The notes beneath the pieces were generated by a model, which did no database searches, had not been told where the DNA came from, and was given only the letters and a program-made list of their open reading frames with translations. DNA of 64,000 nt, taken from positions 9,406,501-9,470,500 of the forward strand of contig NC_080564.1 of the NCBI RefSeq assembly GCF_030253575.1, given 5' to 3'. Every line of letters starts with the position of its first letter. Positions within the stretch are counted from its first letter, which is position 1. The stretch is from Rhododendron vialii. Taxonomy: Eukaryota > Streptophyta > Magnoliopsida > Ericales > Ericaceae. Shown here in pieces: positions 1-11,100 of the stretch. The position numbers and the translations under genes are program-made.

Positions 1-32
1 TGGGAGAAGTACCAGTGAGTCAAGAGGAGTAG

Positions 33-432
33 AGTTGCCGTGACCCCGGCGAGGAAGAGTGGTCCGACTCTGATGGAGCGAGTGGATTTGTTTTGAGCTG
101 GCTTTTTGGCCATTGCTAGACTGGCAATCAGAGAAACAAGATCTCGTTTGAATATCAGGCAGGTTCGGCGTAACTGGTTGACCTCATCCAAACGTGACGC
201 TGATCGATGGTTCACAGAAAAACTATCATCCTAGTATTAATTTGGTTCAGCGCGGCAATTATAATTAACGACGACGACGTAGCTCTGCCGAGAAAGAGCG
301 GTCCGACTCCGATGGAGCGAATGGATTTGCTTTGCAGTACTGTGTGTGGAAGAAACAAGATCTGTTTCAGGTTCCATATTAGAGAGGCAGCTGGGTGTAA
401 CTGGTTGACCTTGATCTAATTAAACGTGATAC
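33..432. repeat. Diverged direct repeat, two copies
   Basis: Two related blocks lie at about 33-197 and 276-432. Both contain a GGTCCGACTC core followed by GATGGAGCGA, then GAAACAAGATCT, and both end in a TAACTGGTTGACCT motif. A weaker third trace of the last motif occurs near 2178-2195. Neither copy stays open in one frame, and the 70-residue reading at 207-419 resembles nothing I know. It may be a decayed gene fragment or transposon end. Function unknown. Confidence 0.5.
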
Positions 433-688
433 TATAGTTTAAAGAAATAATGTTAAGTATATTTATTTAATTTAATTTGATCCAATCGACGTAGGACTAG
501 AGTAGTAGACTAATCACGTTACTTTCAGGAGGTTTATTTAATTTGTTGGAAGTTGACATAAGCGATAAATCCAAAATATATGTAATAATAAAAAAACAGT
601 TAAATCCAAAATGTAAATGAAGAAGAAGAAGAACACGTAGAAGTAAGAAGTAAGAAGAAGAAGATTCTCTTCTTTTGTTTATTAGAGG

Positions 689-689
689 G

Positions 690-723
<34 letters not shown>
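689..723. repeat. (GA)n microsatellite
   Basis: An uninterrupted GA tract of about 34 bases lies in an AG-rich intergenic stretch. No gene start was found next to it. Confidence 0.9.
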
Positions 724-727
<4 letters not shown>

Positions 728-1300
728 GTAGCCAAAGATGGAGAAAAGGAAAACAAGTGGTAATGGTTGCCACCTCAATTCTTTTTTTTTTTTTGTAGAA
801 AAACCCATTTATATCGGAGTAGTTTTCTTCTTCTTTTTTGGTTTCTGCCAGCCTATTCAGATTCGCCACCTTTTAAGGTTTTAATATAAAATTAAATAGT
901 ACCAGCTATTCAGATTCTCCACCTTCAATATTAAGAACTTTCGGCTAGCTAGGAATCAAATGTATTATTAGAGTCTCTTGTGTCTACCAAGGCGAAGTCA
1001 GAATTTTGCGTCTACCAAGGACAGAGTCAGAATTTTAATTTGAAGTTGATGTTGTTTAATTAATGATAATCTACTCGTATCGTTATATTTTAGTTTTAAA
1101 AAAATGAAGAGTAAGATTAAGTGTAAAGTTAGATTTTGTCATGCATGAGCTTTGGTTTCTGTTAACAAATATATATATATAAAGACTTCACTCAATTCTC
1201 CTGTAATTTTTAAAATAAGGTCGTCGAGATATTTTTTTATGATTCGAACTATTCATCTTTTAGTATGTTATTTTTTTTTATTATTTAATGTGAAAAATTA

Positions 1301-1572
1301 CTCCTTCGATCCCTTTTTAAGTGTCTTGCTTCGTAACTCCAACTTATTAAAAAAACACAATCATTACACCTTTCATATCAACTTTTTCCTCCACTTTCCC
1401 TACTTACCCATCATCATTATACTTTTACTCACTAACTTTTCAAAATAAAATCTACTTTTAGAGACAAAATAGACAATACACCAACTTTTACCCTCCTAAC
1501 TTTACAAAATGGACACTTATTAAGGGACAGCCCAAAATGGTATACTGGACACAAAAAAAGGGACGGAGGGAG
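1301..1572. mobile_element. Stowaway-type MITE
   Basis: The 272-bp element starts CTCCTTCGATCCC and ends GGGACGGAGGGAG, with TA on each side (1299-1300 and 1573-1574). This is the terminal signature of Tc1/mariner-derived Stowaway MITEs. Its interior (TTTTTAAGTGTC..., ACTTTACAAAATGGACACTTATTAAG) closely matches the copy at 38468-38746, so both belong to one family. Non-autonomous; no coding capacity. Confidence 0.85.
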
Positions 1573-1574
1573 TA

Positions 1575-2883
1575 AGTTGTTTGGATATATACCAATACGA
1601 GACTAATCCATGAAGGCTGGTTTGTAAGCGATCAAAATTATAGTAGAAGGGAGATTATTGTATAAGGGGCGATACAGATGACACAATAATATGTTTCCGT
1701 AATTGGTAATTAATGGTTATTTCATCATTTGAAGCCAAAGGGTCCATTATATTTGGCCAAGGATTGGCATGTCAAAATTGTATCATGATTATCATCCTCC
1801 AAGGAGATGTGCTTATCTCCGGCCAAAATTATATCCCACTCCAATTTTGGAAATACACATCGGATATCCCTCACCAGGATCCGGGTACGCCCATGCTTGC
1901 CTTCGATTAGAGACGTGGAAGCATAGTCGCATAATCCATCAATATAGCTTTCGTTCGCACTTCTATTTCTCATTTTTCTCTCGTGCTCCTAATTCTCATT
2001 TTTGGCTCGCGCTTTCAATTCTCGCTCTCGCGAATTTTAACACTTTATGACGTTCTTGAAAGAGGCTTTCACTTTCGCATTCGCACTCTCGCTCACACAT
2101 GCACATTATGTCAGGGTGGAAGAACTAAAACGTATCAGAGGAAGGTTGATATAATTGAATGGATCACGAGTAGGGAGTGTAATTGGTTGACATCGAAATT
2201 GGAATAGATATAGGGAATCTCAACGGAAAGGTTTTTGGCAAATATTCTATGTACTATTTAATTTGTTTCAATGGAGGAGTAAGCTGATCATGGTACTTTG
2301 AGAATTCCAACCTGAATTTTTAAAGGGGACGCGACATATGCGATTAATTCAAAATATAAAGGATGAAAGAAAAAGTAAAGCACAAGTAGATTCCTTTTTT
2401 AATAAGTATATAGAAAGAAAAAAAAATGAGGAAAAAAGGATTTTGATTAGTAGCCAAAGCTGGAGGGAGCTGGAAGCCCCCACTCTAATTATTTTAAAAT
2501 TAACGTTACCATCAAACTCGCCACCTTTAAAATTTAACTATAAAATTAAACAATAGCTCAATAACCTGGGAATTATTAAGAGAACTTTTAGGCTATGAAG
2601 TATTGCAGTAATAATCTCGACCCACGAAATTCATACCACAAAGTTAACCACACAAAATCGTATGTGGCATACCATACACCCCAAGCACAGGGTTTGCGTT
2701 GAAGACTCATCCTTAAGGCTCCGTTTGGAATTTGGAGAAAGGAATAGGAAGGAAGAGAAAATTTAAAAATATTTCCTCCCCTTGTTTGGCTTTTAGAAAG
2801 AGAGAAAGGAAGAATTTTTAAAAACAAGTTTAACTTTCCCTGTAAAAACAAGAATTTTTGTTTCACCATGTTCGAAATATAGC
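1575..2883. other. Intergenic, no gene recognised
   Basis: AT-rich DNA with short open frames on both strands (for example 1713-1910 and 1725-1973) that overlap each other and resemble nothing known. From about 2711 the text GGCTCCGTTTGGAATTTGGA resembles the end of a hAT-type MITE, but I could not find the matching end. Confidence 0.5.
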
Positions 2884-3597
2884 CTAAGGCCATCCACAGT
2901 GATATAATAAAAAAATGGATAACCAAAAATTGACACATCAGCTTTTGATTATTCATTTAAGAGGTTACTAAGCTTAACAATGTTGAGGTTCATAATGGTC
3001 GCTTCTAGTCCATAACCAAAATAAGAGGTCCACAAAAAAAAACACACACTCTCTCTCTCCCGGCCCTTTGTTTCCCGCCATTCACTTCTCTTCATTTACA
3101 TTTTTTTTTGGGCAAAAATATATCGATTCACTTCCTTAATTTTGGGAAAAAATCGATGACTTCCTTCCCTTCTATTATGAATTTTTTTTTGGGAGAAAAA
3201 TAGAAATGGGAAAGAAAAGTGAAATACCTTAATCCGACGACGACAAGTTGAATTGTAGATGATCGAGAGATATAAACTTTACTTTTAGAGGGAATGAAAG
3301 AAAAATAGTATGTGGGTAAAGTGGAGAAGATATAGAGTTGGTGAAGAAGAGAAGAAGAAAATACCAATTGAAACATACGTGTATATAAATTTTGGAACTA
3401 GGTAACTTATGTGATGTGGGGTCGACAAATTTTGATTATTGAAAATGTTGCTAGTTTTGGTTATCCAAAGCCTAAAATTTGATTATTTCTAAGGATGTTG
3501 CTAAGTTTAATTATACCATTGTAAGCCATTTTTTGCACAAATATTGTTAATTTTAAAAATAATTAGCTTTTGATTATACCACTGTGAATGACTTAAG
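2884..3597. mobile_element. Non-autonomous DNA element with terminal inverted repeats
   Basis: The left end, TAAGGCCATCCACAGTG..., is mirrored by the right end, ...CACTGTGAATGACTTAA. Both ends continue into ATAATCAAAA-like text. The same terminal motif (CATTCACAGTGG...) bounds the element at 29146-29758, so this looks like a family. No transposase reading frame is present. I did not find a clean target-site duplication, so the superfamily is open. Confidence 0.6.
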
Positions 3598-3719
3598 AGA
3601 TGTTGCAGCCGGTCCCAACCCAAGGAAAAAATTGTTTCTCAAAGCTCAATTATCAATCCCAATAGTTGTGAGTTTAGTTAAAGATACTTTAATAATATTC
3701 TGGCAATTATATACACAAA

Positions 3720-3793
3720 GCTCTCGTAGCTCAGTTGGTTAGAGCACCCGTTTAGTAAGCGGGAGGTCTTGAGTTCAACTCTCAACGAGAGCA
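3720..3793 (+). tRNA. tRNA-Thr (anticodon AGU)
   Basis: A complete cloverleaf can be drawn by hand. The acceptor stem GCTCTCG pairs with CGAGAGC, followed by discriminator A at 3793. The D-arm is GCTC/GAGC. The anticodon stem CCCGT pairs with GCGGG, with loop TTAGTAA and anticodon AGT at 3754-3756. The T-arm contains GTTCAACTC (box B), and box A (TAGCTCAGTTGG) is intact. There is no intron and no encoded CCA, as expected for a nuclear gene. In the tRNA the A at position 34 would be read as inosine. A T-run follows about 16 bases downstream, suitable for Pol III termination. It stands alone upstream of the 3' end of the HHP gene. Confidence 0.95.
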
Positions 3794-4652
3794 CATTTCC
3801 TTCTTGTCCTTGTTTTTCTTTTCTTCTTGTGGTTCAGGTCTCTATTATATTCTGAAGTCGATCAAATCAAGTAATTAAGGGTTTGTTTTGCTTGTCTTTC
3901 CTCAGTAGACTTTATATTCTGAAGTCCATGATGCACTACTGCTTTTTTCTTTTTTCTAGTTTTTTTAAAATTGGAAACCGATCATGCTATTTCCCTTTTT
4001 TTTTTTTTCAAAAATTGAACACTGATAGTGCACTTCTCAAGACACACTATCAAAAGCAATGTCGGATCAACAAGACACACTATCTATCATCAAGCGGCGA
4101 AAACATAATCACAAAATCTAGCCTGACAAAGTAAAGAAAAATCAACAGCCGACTAGGTTTACAACTCCATTCAAAAAAGAAAAACAAAGAAAGCTAGGAA
4201 TAGAACGATAGATTCTGGCGCCAGCAGTTTGCTCATGTTTAGCACTGGGATGAAATGAACAAGCATAAAAACAAACTTTGATTTGTAGCTAACAACCCAG
4301 AAACCAGACTCAAGAGCCGAAGAGCCGAAGAGCGGGTTCAGTTTACTGATCAAAAAAAAAAAACCCCCAGAAGCCAATTATGAACACCTTTACCATTCCA
4401 GCCAATTTGAATGTCACCAATGAATAAACAACAATAATCATTATACATACATATGGTAAAATAGGGGGAAACAAGTTTCAACAATTCAGCTACAAGTCAA
4501 AACAAATCTGACCTTCCCTTGTGAAAATGATCAGACTATAGATCTCTCCCCCTCTACATTATAGAAACACACATATCTAGTATCCCTTATTCATACATCG
4601 GGAAAAAAAATTATAACTGAAAAAAAAGAGAGGCTCTAATGATGAACTTTTT

Positions 4653-7600
4653 TTAACACCCTTCCAAATCTCGCCACCGAAGGTAAACCAGACCCGCCCG
4701 GTAATGTGTGTAGGCCCCGGCCACCACCAACACGTGAAAAAGCTGGTGGCTATGGCCTGCAATGTCAAACTTACCAGGCATCCATCGCTCCGGGATCCTA
4801 GTAGCATAAATCAGTGCACCCATTCCGTAAAACAAACCCATCAATATCTCGTACCCAGTCGTGTGCAATGCCTCGGGGCGGTTCCAGAAAAGGAAAAGCT
4901 TGTGCATGATCGGGGCGACTCCAAAGAATCCCATCCCGAAAAATAGGGATGTGCGTAAGTTACGATATTCAGGTGTCTGGAATATAGGGATGAGCAAAAC
5001 CAAGACGGTGGCGATTCCTAAAAGGGTTATGAATCCCAGGTAGAGGTTACAGAAGAAGGGCTCACACATGAAGGAATAGTAGACGAGAGGGTAGAAGGAG
5101 GTTGAGATCAGAGCTGAAATTCCAGCATAGTCGACCCTCAGCATGATGTATGCCATCCGCTCAGAATGGCAGGCGAGTAGGTGACATGTGCTGCTAGAGA
5201 GCAAGCAGAACATGGCTCCACCCAAGAAGGCGAAGAATGGCCACCGCGTGATTGGCCTGACCATCAAGGGTGCGATCATGTTTGCGACGTCCTCCTTTAC
5301 GCTGTGCTGCATTTAACAACATAATTTTGCAAGAATTAGCCACATTCAACATTCAGGAAACCACCAAACCGTTCTTGTGTGGACGTAAAGAACGGTTTGG
5401 TAGTTTAATTTTGCAAGAATTAGCCACATTCAACATTCAGGAAACCACCAAACCGTTCTTGCCAGTGAAGGAGGGAAAAACTACCAAACCGTTCTTTAAG
5501 TCCACACAAGAACTCTATCGGGATTCCACATAAAAATTATGGCTCTCATCGTTTGCAATTCCTTGAATCAGTTTCACGAAGCACTTTTCAGAAATTGTTT
5601 GTGAAAATACGCTCATCTTTTTCACATCACATCCACTTTTCAGTGAAAATGTTTGGGGAATATGTTTTCTTAAGAATTGGTTTTTCATACAAACTACAAC
5701 TTCTACGTAAATGACCTGTTAGCGCTCACTGATGTGACAAACATAGACCTAATCACCTAACTGATGTAAATCTGTTAAAAAACATTTGTGATTAGACTTT
5801 TATGTCATGATGTCTTCAAGGGAAATCACTGGACTGTGCTCAAAGTGAACAGGAGAAGAAGACAAAAAGACCATAAACTCCTCAGAAAGACCAAAATCCC
5901 ATTTGTCATCGGTTACCAACCGAAAGATGATATTGTTTTAAACAGGATCAGTCTGGACAAATTAGTTATACTCCCATACTGAGAAACACATACCTACAAT
6001 GCTCGTATAGATATCCGATGGTAATGATCAGATGAAGTTTCTACACATGCAAAGGTACAAGGTTCTGCTGGTGTTTAATTGCAAAGGGTGGGCTACTTAG
6101 AATAAGGATCAAGTACCAGTATTAGAATGAGGATGTCCGTAGTAGTTTTCCACTTTTCCTCAGATAATAACTAAACGATATTTGGCATTCTACTCTAGGA
6201 CCCTAGAGTTCATTGGACATCAGGAGACATGAACAAGAGAAAATGATTTGCATTTCACTTTGTCGAAGTGAAAAGTGGACAACTACAATACCAAAGGTTT
6301 CAGTATCATCTGTGCACCCAATTAGATAAGCAACAGCTTCTAGAACAGGATGAGACAAATGGCCCACATTAACTAACTAGAAGGAAGGAAAATATCTACT
6401 GAGTGCCTTGGTATGATTCAGCATGGGAAAATGGACTATGATGATGTGTCGTGGGGTCGATGCTTCTTAGAGTAACAATATTGATGTCCTCATAACTAGT
6501 TAGTTCATGGAGATTATCAGCCACAACGCACTGAGGAAGAAGAACTGTACCAGAACACAAACATCAGTGTGGTTGGCATGAAATAATCGCTCGGGCAAAC
6601 AGTTGGTGAGGAGTTCCGTGATATGCCAAGTTGATGGCGATGGTAGCAAATCCATTGTACTCATGTTGGCCAAGGAAGGCATGCAAGACAAAAGCTCAGA
6701 TTGCAGCTTGTGAAGATCAGCATGTTTCAACACATCAGGAAAGTGTTGTAGAGAGTGCAAATCCACGACCTTTGGAATCTTCATTGCAGTGTATATTGTT
6801 AAGGAAAGAAAAAGAAAGAAGCCTATCAAATGCCTGCAGCAACAAACAAATTGTGCGTCAATGTAACACGCAAAAATTCCTTGCTCAAGATCAAAAAAAA
6901 AGAAAAAACAAATGCACATAAACGGTAGACAGGAAAAAAGAAGCATAAATAAAGAAATAACAAATGAACCGACCGATTTCTGAACTTCAACAAAATTAGA
7001 TGCCATCTGTGCAACTTATTTACGGGAATTTTTCACAGTGAAAAGAAACCAACAGAAACAAGAAATCAAACCTCACTCTGATATTCTGAGTGTTCATATT
7101 AATTTGAGGTAAGCAGAAGAAAAACAAAGGGGCAACACTAAAATCATTGTGCAACTACTAATTCATCAACTTGCCAGGTTTGCAGGTTGAACAAGTGAAA
7201 GGGTATAGCGTGTACCAAGGATGTCAAGTCTCCATGAAGTAACTCACCTAAATCTAGGTTGGTTTCTCTTCTCTCTTGGCCTCAGTTTTTATGGACAAAC
7301 AACGCACTTTCAGAATATCAACATACAAAATTGTTCTAAAATAATATCTAAATGGAGTTATGAGAGCCCATGGTGTTGCAATCATTCATGTAGATTGAAA
7401 AGTGAAAATCAGATTAGCACCATTTTAGGTGCATAAAGTATGACTGACATCAGTAAAATAAGGGAGAAAATCCTCAACAGAAGAGGAAAATCTGCCGAAG
7501 AATTCTTCTCTTTATGATTATGGGTCTTTGTAGCTTGGATTTCTGTCTTGATTGGTCTATTGGTGTTTGGTGATATACGCAACGACATCTCCTCAATGCA

Positions 7601-8831
7601 ATCTACTTTTAGTTTTAGTACTTATAATCAAGTACACTCACTTATTGCAGATTCCACATCATCATCAATATTACGGTTAACCATCGACCTAGCTTAGTTG
7701 AAACAAAATCCATAATTTGCCATTGGCCTTCATTCAGGGCCGTAAATCGTACTAACAGTTACAGCCATTTGTTTTCACCCGTCACTTCAAACTGTAAATG
7801 GTAGTCGCGTACCACCATACTCTCATAACTGAAAAACATCGGTTGCTCGTGCCTTTGGCTGGTTTAGGGCCCATATAAGGCTGAATGAAAAACAAAAACT
7901 TTGTTCAAATGCCTGCCAAAATAGAACCTTCTATGTCCATAGGCTCAAATGCAGAAGGCTGAATGAAACCCTATTCATCTAGGGGACGTCAAGACAAAAA
8001 TAAACCTCCAAGTCCTTAACAAAAGGGCCCCATAATAAGGAGTTTCTTAATTTTAGTGATAACATAAGTACAAATATCTGATGATAGTACAAGTGTGTGA
8101 TATGTAAATACTAAATACCAAAAACCCTTTATAAATTTTGCCTAAAGACCCAAACAGTATGTGTGCAAAATGTATGAGCCAATACCATTTGTTCATTTTG
8201 TTGTATAAGTAGTACAGTATTTGTTTTGCATCCATTTTCTTAAGTTCAAGACATATACCAGAGTGCATACATAAGTTAGAGAAGTAGGGAATCCAATCAA
8301 TCCATTGTACTACCAAAAGAATACAATATAAAACCGCAGCCTTAGTTTTATTTTTTCTTTTTCTTTTTTGGAACATCAGCCTTATTTAAGTACTGTATTT
8401 GTTTGTTTGGAACAGCAACAGCGGCCTTAAATGACGTAAATGAATAGCAATGATTTTCTAGAATGACACTAGACATATGGCCCACCATAAGTTCACAAGC
8501 ACAACAAACAACAGGCAAGAACTCTCTGAAAATTAAAGAAAAGGGGGGGTTTTGGATTCAAATCTTACGTCCAAACATTGAGGGTCTCGTTATGAAGGGT
8601 GAACATGCTCAACAAGACCTGCTTCATCGGCCATTCGGATCGATAATGACCGATTATGAACTCATTGTCCCTCAAATACCCAGGCAATGAGTGGTATTCC
8701 ACCAATTGGTACTTCACCTTCTTCCAAAATCTCTTCCCTTTCCCTTGCTTCGAACACGGCTCCCGTTCATTCTCATTGATCCCCTCACATAACTCCCTTG
8801 AAGCCTCGCAAGTTTCTTGAACATCACCCAT
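4653..8831 (-). CDS. Heptahelical (PAQR / hemolysin-III family) membrane protein, HHP2/HHP4-like
   Basis: Three coding exons on the minus strand, 8831-8569, 6833-6551 and 5306-4653, give 399 residues. Introns are GT-AG and all phases agree. The product is a seven-span member of the progestin/adiponectin-receptor family. Plant HHPs respond to sugar and hormones, and some partner with transcription factors at the ER in cold signalling. The N-terminal cytosolic part carries the conserved LRDNEFIIGHYRSEWP and HNETLNVWT motifs. The putative zinc ligands of the family are present: H224 in CHLLACHSE, and H369 and H373 in GHSHQLFH of the last span. D241 lies in RVDYAGI. The C-terminus RWRDLEGC is typical. 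From memory the closest family members are Arabidopsis HHP2/HHP4 (about 385 residues). The start MGDVQETC was chosen because it is the first in-frame Met after a likely 5'UTR splice acceptor. Downstream of the stop, 3'UTR probably reaches about 4400. Confidence 0.93.
5322..5512. repeat. Nested direct and inverted repeat in HHP intron 2
   Basis: A 55-base block, beginning TAATTTTGCAAGAATTAGCC, occurs at 5322-5376 and again at 5406-5460 (period 84). In addition, 5371-5403 is matched in inverted orientation by 5480-5512 with one mismatch, and ACCAAACCGTTCTT recurs three times. The block starts only about 16 bases intron-ward of the HHP exon 3 acceptor, so in the pre-mRNA it lies just upstream of that splice site. 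Confidence 0.85.
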
Positions 8832-8834
8832 CCT

Positions 8835-9221
8835 CTGTTCACACAAATTGAGATTAATATCATTACACAACATATGTTTTCAATTAAACGCATCAAATGG
8901 GTGGTCAATGCATAAATGCTATGTGTATCTATAACTCATTGTACCTGAAATAGGATGAGACCGGCACAGAAGGGAGAAAGACCCAGAAAGGGTTTCTTGA
9001 GATTTGTTTTATAGGTATTATATGTTGCTATGGTTTATGGTTATGGTTGAAAGTAAATGTTTTTCAGGAGGAAATCACAAGAGGGGAGGAAATTATAATC
9101 TAAAGATCGTAACAATCCAAAGAAATGGGACGAGAGAGAGTATAAAATGGGTTTCAGCCGCTAATTGGATGGGAACAGGAGAGAGATTTGGGAGAGCATA
9201 TTTTTCAGAACGAATGGAATG

Positions 9222-9260
<39 letters not shown>
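8835..9260 (-). promoter_or_regulatory. Probable HHP 5' leader with 110-nt intron and GA/CT repeat
   Basis: On the minus strand a donor-like TTTCAG|GTACAA lies at 8945/8944 and an acceptor-like GAACAG|AGG at 8835/8834, just before the HHP ATG. Together they suggest a 110-nt 5'UTR intron. The leader exon would reach into the GA/CT microsatellite at about 9224-9257; such tracts are common in plant 5' leaders and core promoters. Inferred only; no transcript data. Confidence 0.45.
9224..9257. repeat. (GA)n microsatellite
   Basis: About 16 GA units on the plus strand (CT-rich on the transcribed side of the HHP gene). Confidence 0.9.
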
Positions 9261-9299
9261 TCAGATGCCTTCAGGAAGATGCGGAGATACCAGCAGAGC

Positions 9300-11100
9300 A
9301 ATGGAGTAATTACTGTATTTGGAGGTCTAGGAGTTCTGCAGCATCCCTGCAAAGCGATCCCAAGCACTCAATCCGGTTGTTCATCTAGGCACGAACGACT
9401 CAGATTGAATTTGAGTACATATAAATCTGAACTGTCGATTGTTCGGGCAACAATAAAACCATTGATTGCCAGGATAAAAGGCCAGATCAGCTGCTCTATA
9501 CCCACTTTGCAACGGTGCTTGGTAGCATCTTTCATTCTCTCTGCTTCAATACACATTTTTGTGGGTACATACACTCAATAGTGAGCCCCGCCCCACAAAA
9601 ATGCATAGTGGATAAGAGTGTCCAGGTGCTCCAAAATCACCAAAATAATTACTTAGGACACGCATAAATGTGTGATAAATTAGGCGTCTGGACACCACGT
9701 GACGGACCAAATAAATTTGCAAGGCAACGTGAGGGTAGTTTGATCGTGGTTGCGGATTTGGCAACGATTATTGGGGCGAAAATTTAGTTGATTGAAAGTG
9801 ATGTGCAGGTATTTGTGAATCGTGACTTTTAGTAGGACCTTCTAATTGGTCCAGCGTAATTAAAATTTTTAAAACGCAACGAAAACAAATTAACGCGCCG
9901 AAAAGATCCGATCCGCGCCGACAGGGGAGGATGAGCTGGTTGGTAGAGTTTGACAGATGATTGGGAGGTCTCTTCTTTTCTTTTATTTTTCCCTAAATAA
10001 GTAAAGCGGTTTTTTTTTTTGTTTTAATTTAAAAAAAATTTCCCCATTTTTTAGTTTTGCGTTCATTTTCTGTGAATTATTGTGTCATCATGACAAGAAA
10101 AATCTTAAAAGTAAACAATTAAATCAAAACCCAAATTATTTTTAAATAAAAACGAAAAAATTTACTTATTAGCTTATTAAACCCATATATATGATCTTTT
10201 AGCAAGTCCCTAGAACAGCTTTGTGTCCATTGTACTAAGTTGGTTTCTTTCATCTTTTAGTTTTGTTTGGTTTGGTTTGTTTAATTTCTCAGGATATCGG
10301 GGGCCATATGATTATTGGCAGCTTATATGCCAATCTAATTGGGATGCTCGCTTTTCGTTGTCATGTCGTCGTGTCCATGCTTTTTTAATCTTTGTAATTC
10401 ATTTTATAAAATTAATAATTAAATTCATTTTCTTCAGATAAAAAAGTCCCTGGACCAGCTAATTTAGACATATTGGTGCACCTAGTGACAATCTAAATCA
10501 TTTATACTTTATCTCCAGCATTAAAATGAAAAATATAAATTAATAAGCAATGTCAACAATTTTTTATTTTATTTTTTGTATTCGAGAAAGACTAAGAACA
10601 TAATAACTTGAACAACATTTTGTACGACATCCCTACGTGCATGCCCAATGTTTTATTGGCAATTGGATGAATAATGAATTGCTAGTTTTTTGACTCTACA
10701 AGACATTGCCACCGATGCATACTATGCAAAATTTTGTACATGTTGCGTTCGTAGACTTTTTTTCTTTCTATTTGCTGCATACTATTAAGCGACAATATTA
10801 AAGGTACATATCAAAATCATAATAATTGCCACCCATTTCAGAGCACTCGTAATATTCTGTGGAATATTGTGAAGATACTATATAGGATTTCTAGCTTCTA
10901 AATTTCTCGTTTCCAATGATGATCTATATAATAAAACAGAGCTGTATTTGAATCTAAAAGACAACCAACGCTTAAAATTTATCCCATTTTTCTGCATCAT
11001 AAATCTCCACCCTCCATTCTACAAAATGGCATGCCGTAAATACCTAATCTATCCGAGGGCTATTCTAAATGAAATTTTGATTCAATTTTCCAAATTTGAA
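9300..11100. other. Intergenic, no gene recognised
   Basis: No exon-like coding stretch with recognisable protein similarity was found. The part from 9780 to 11000 is strongly AT-rich with homopolymer runs. The upstream part probably contains the HHP promoter. Confidence 0.5.
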
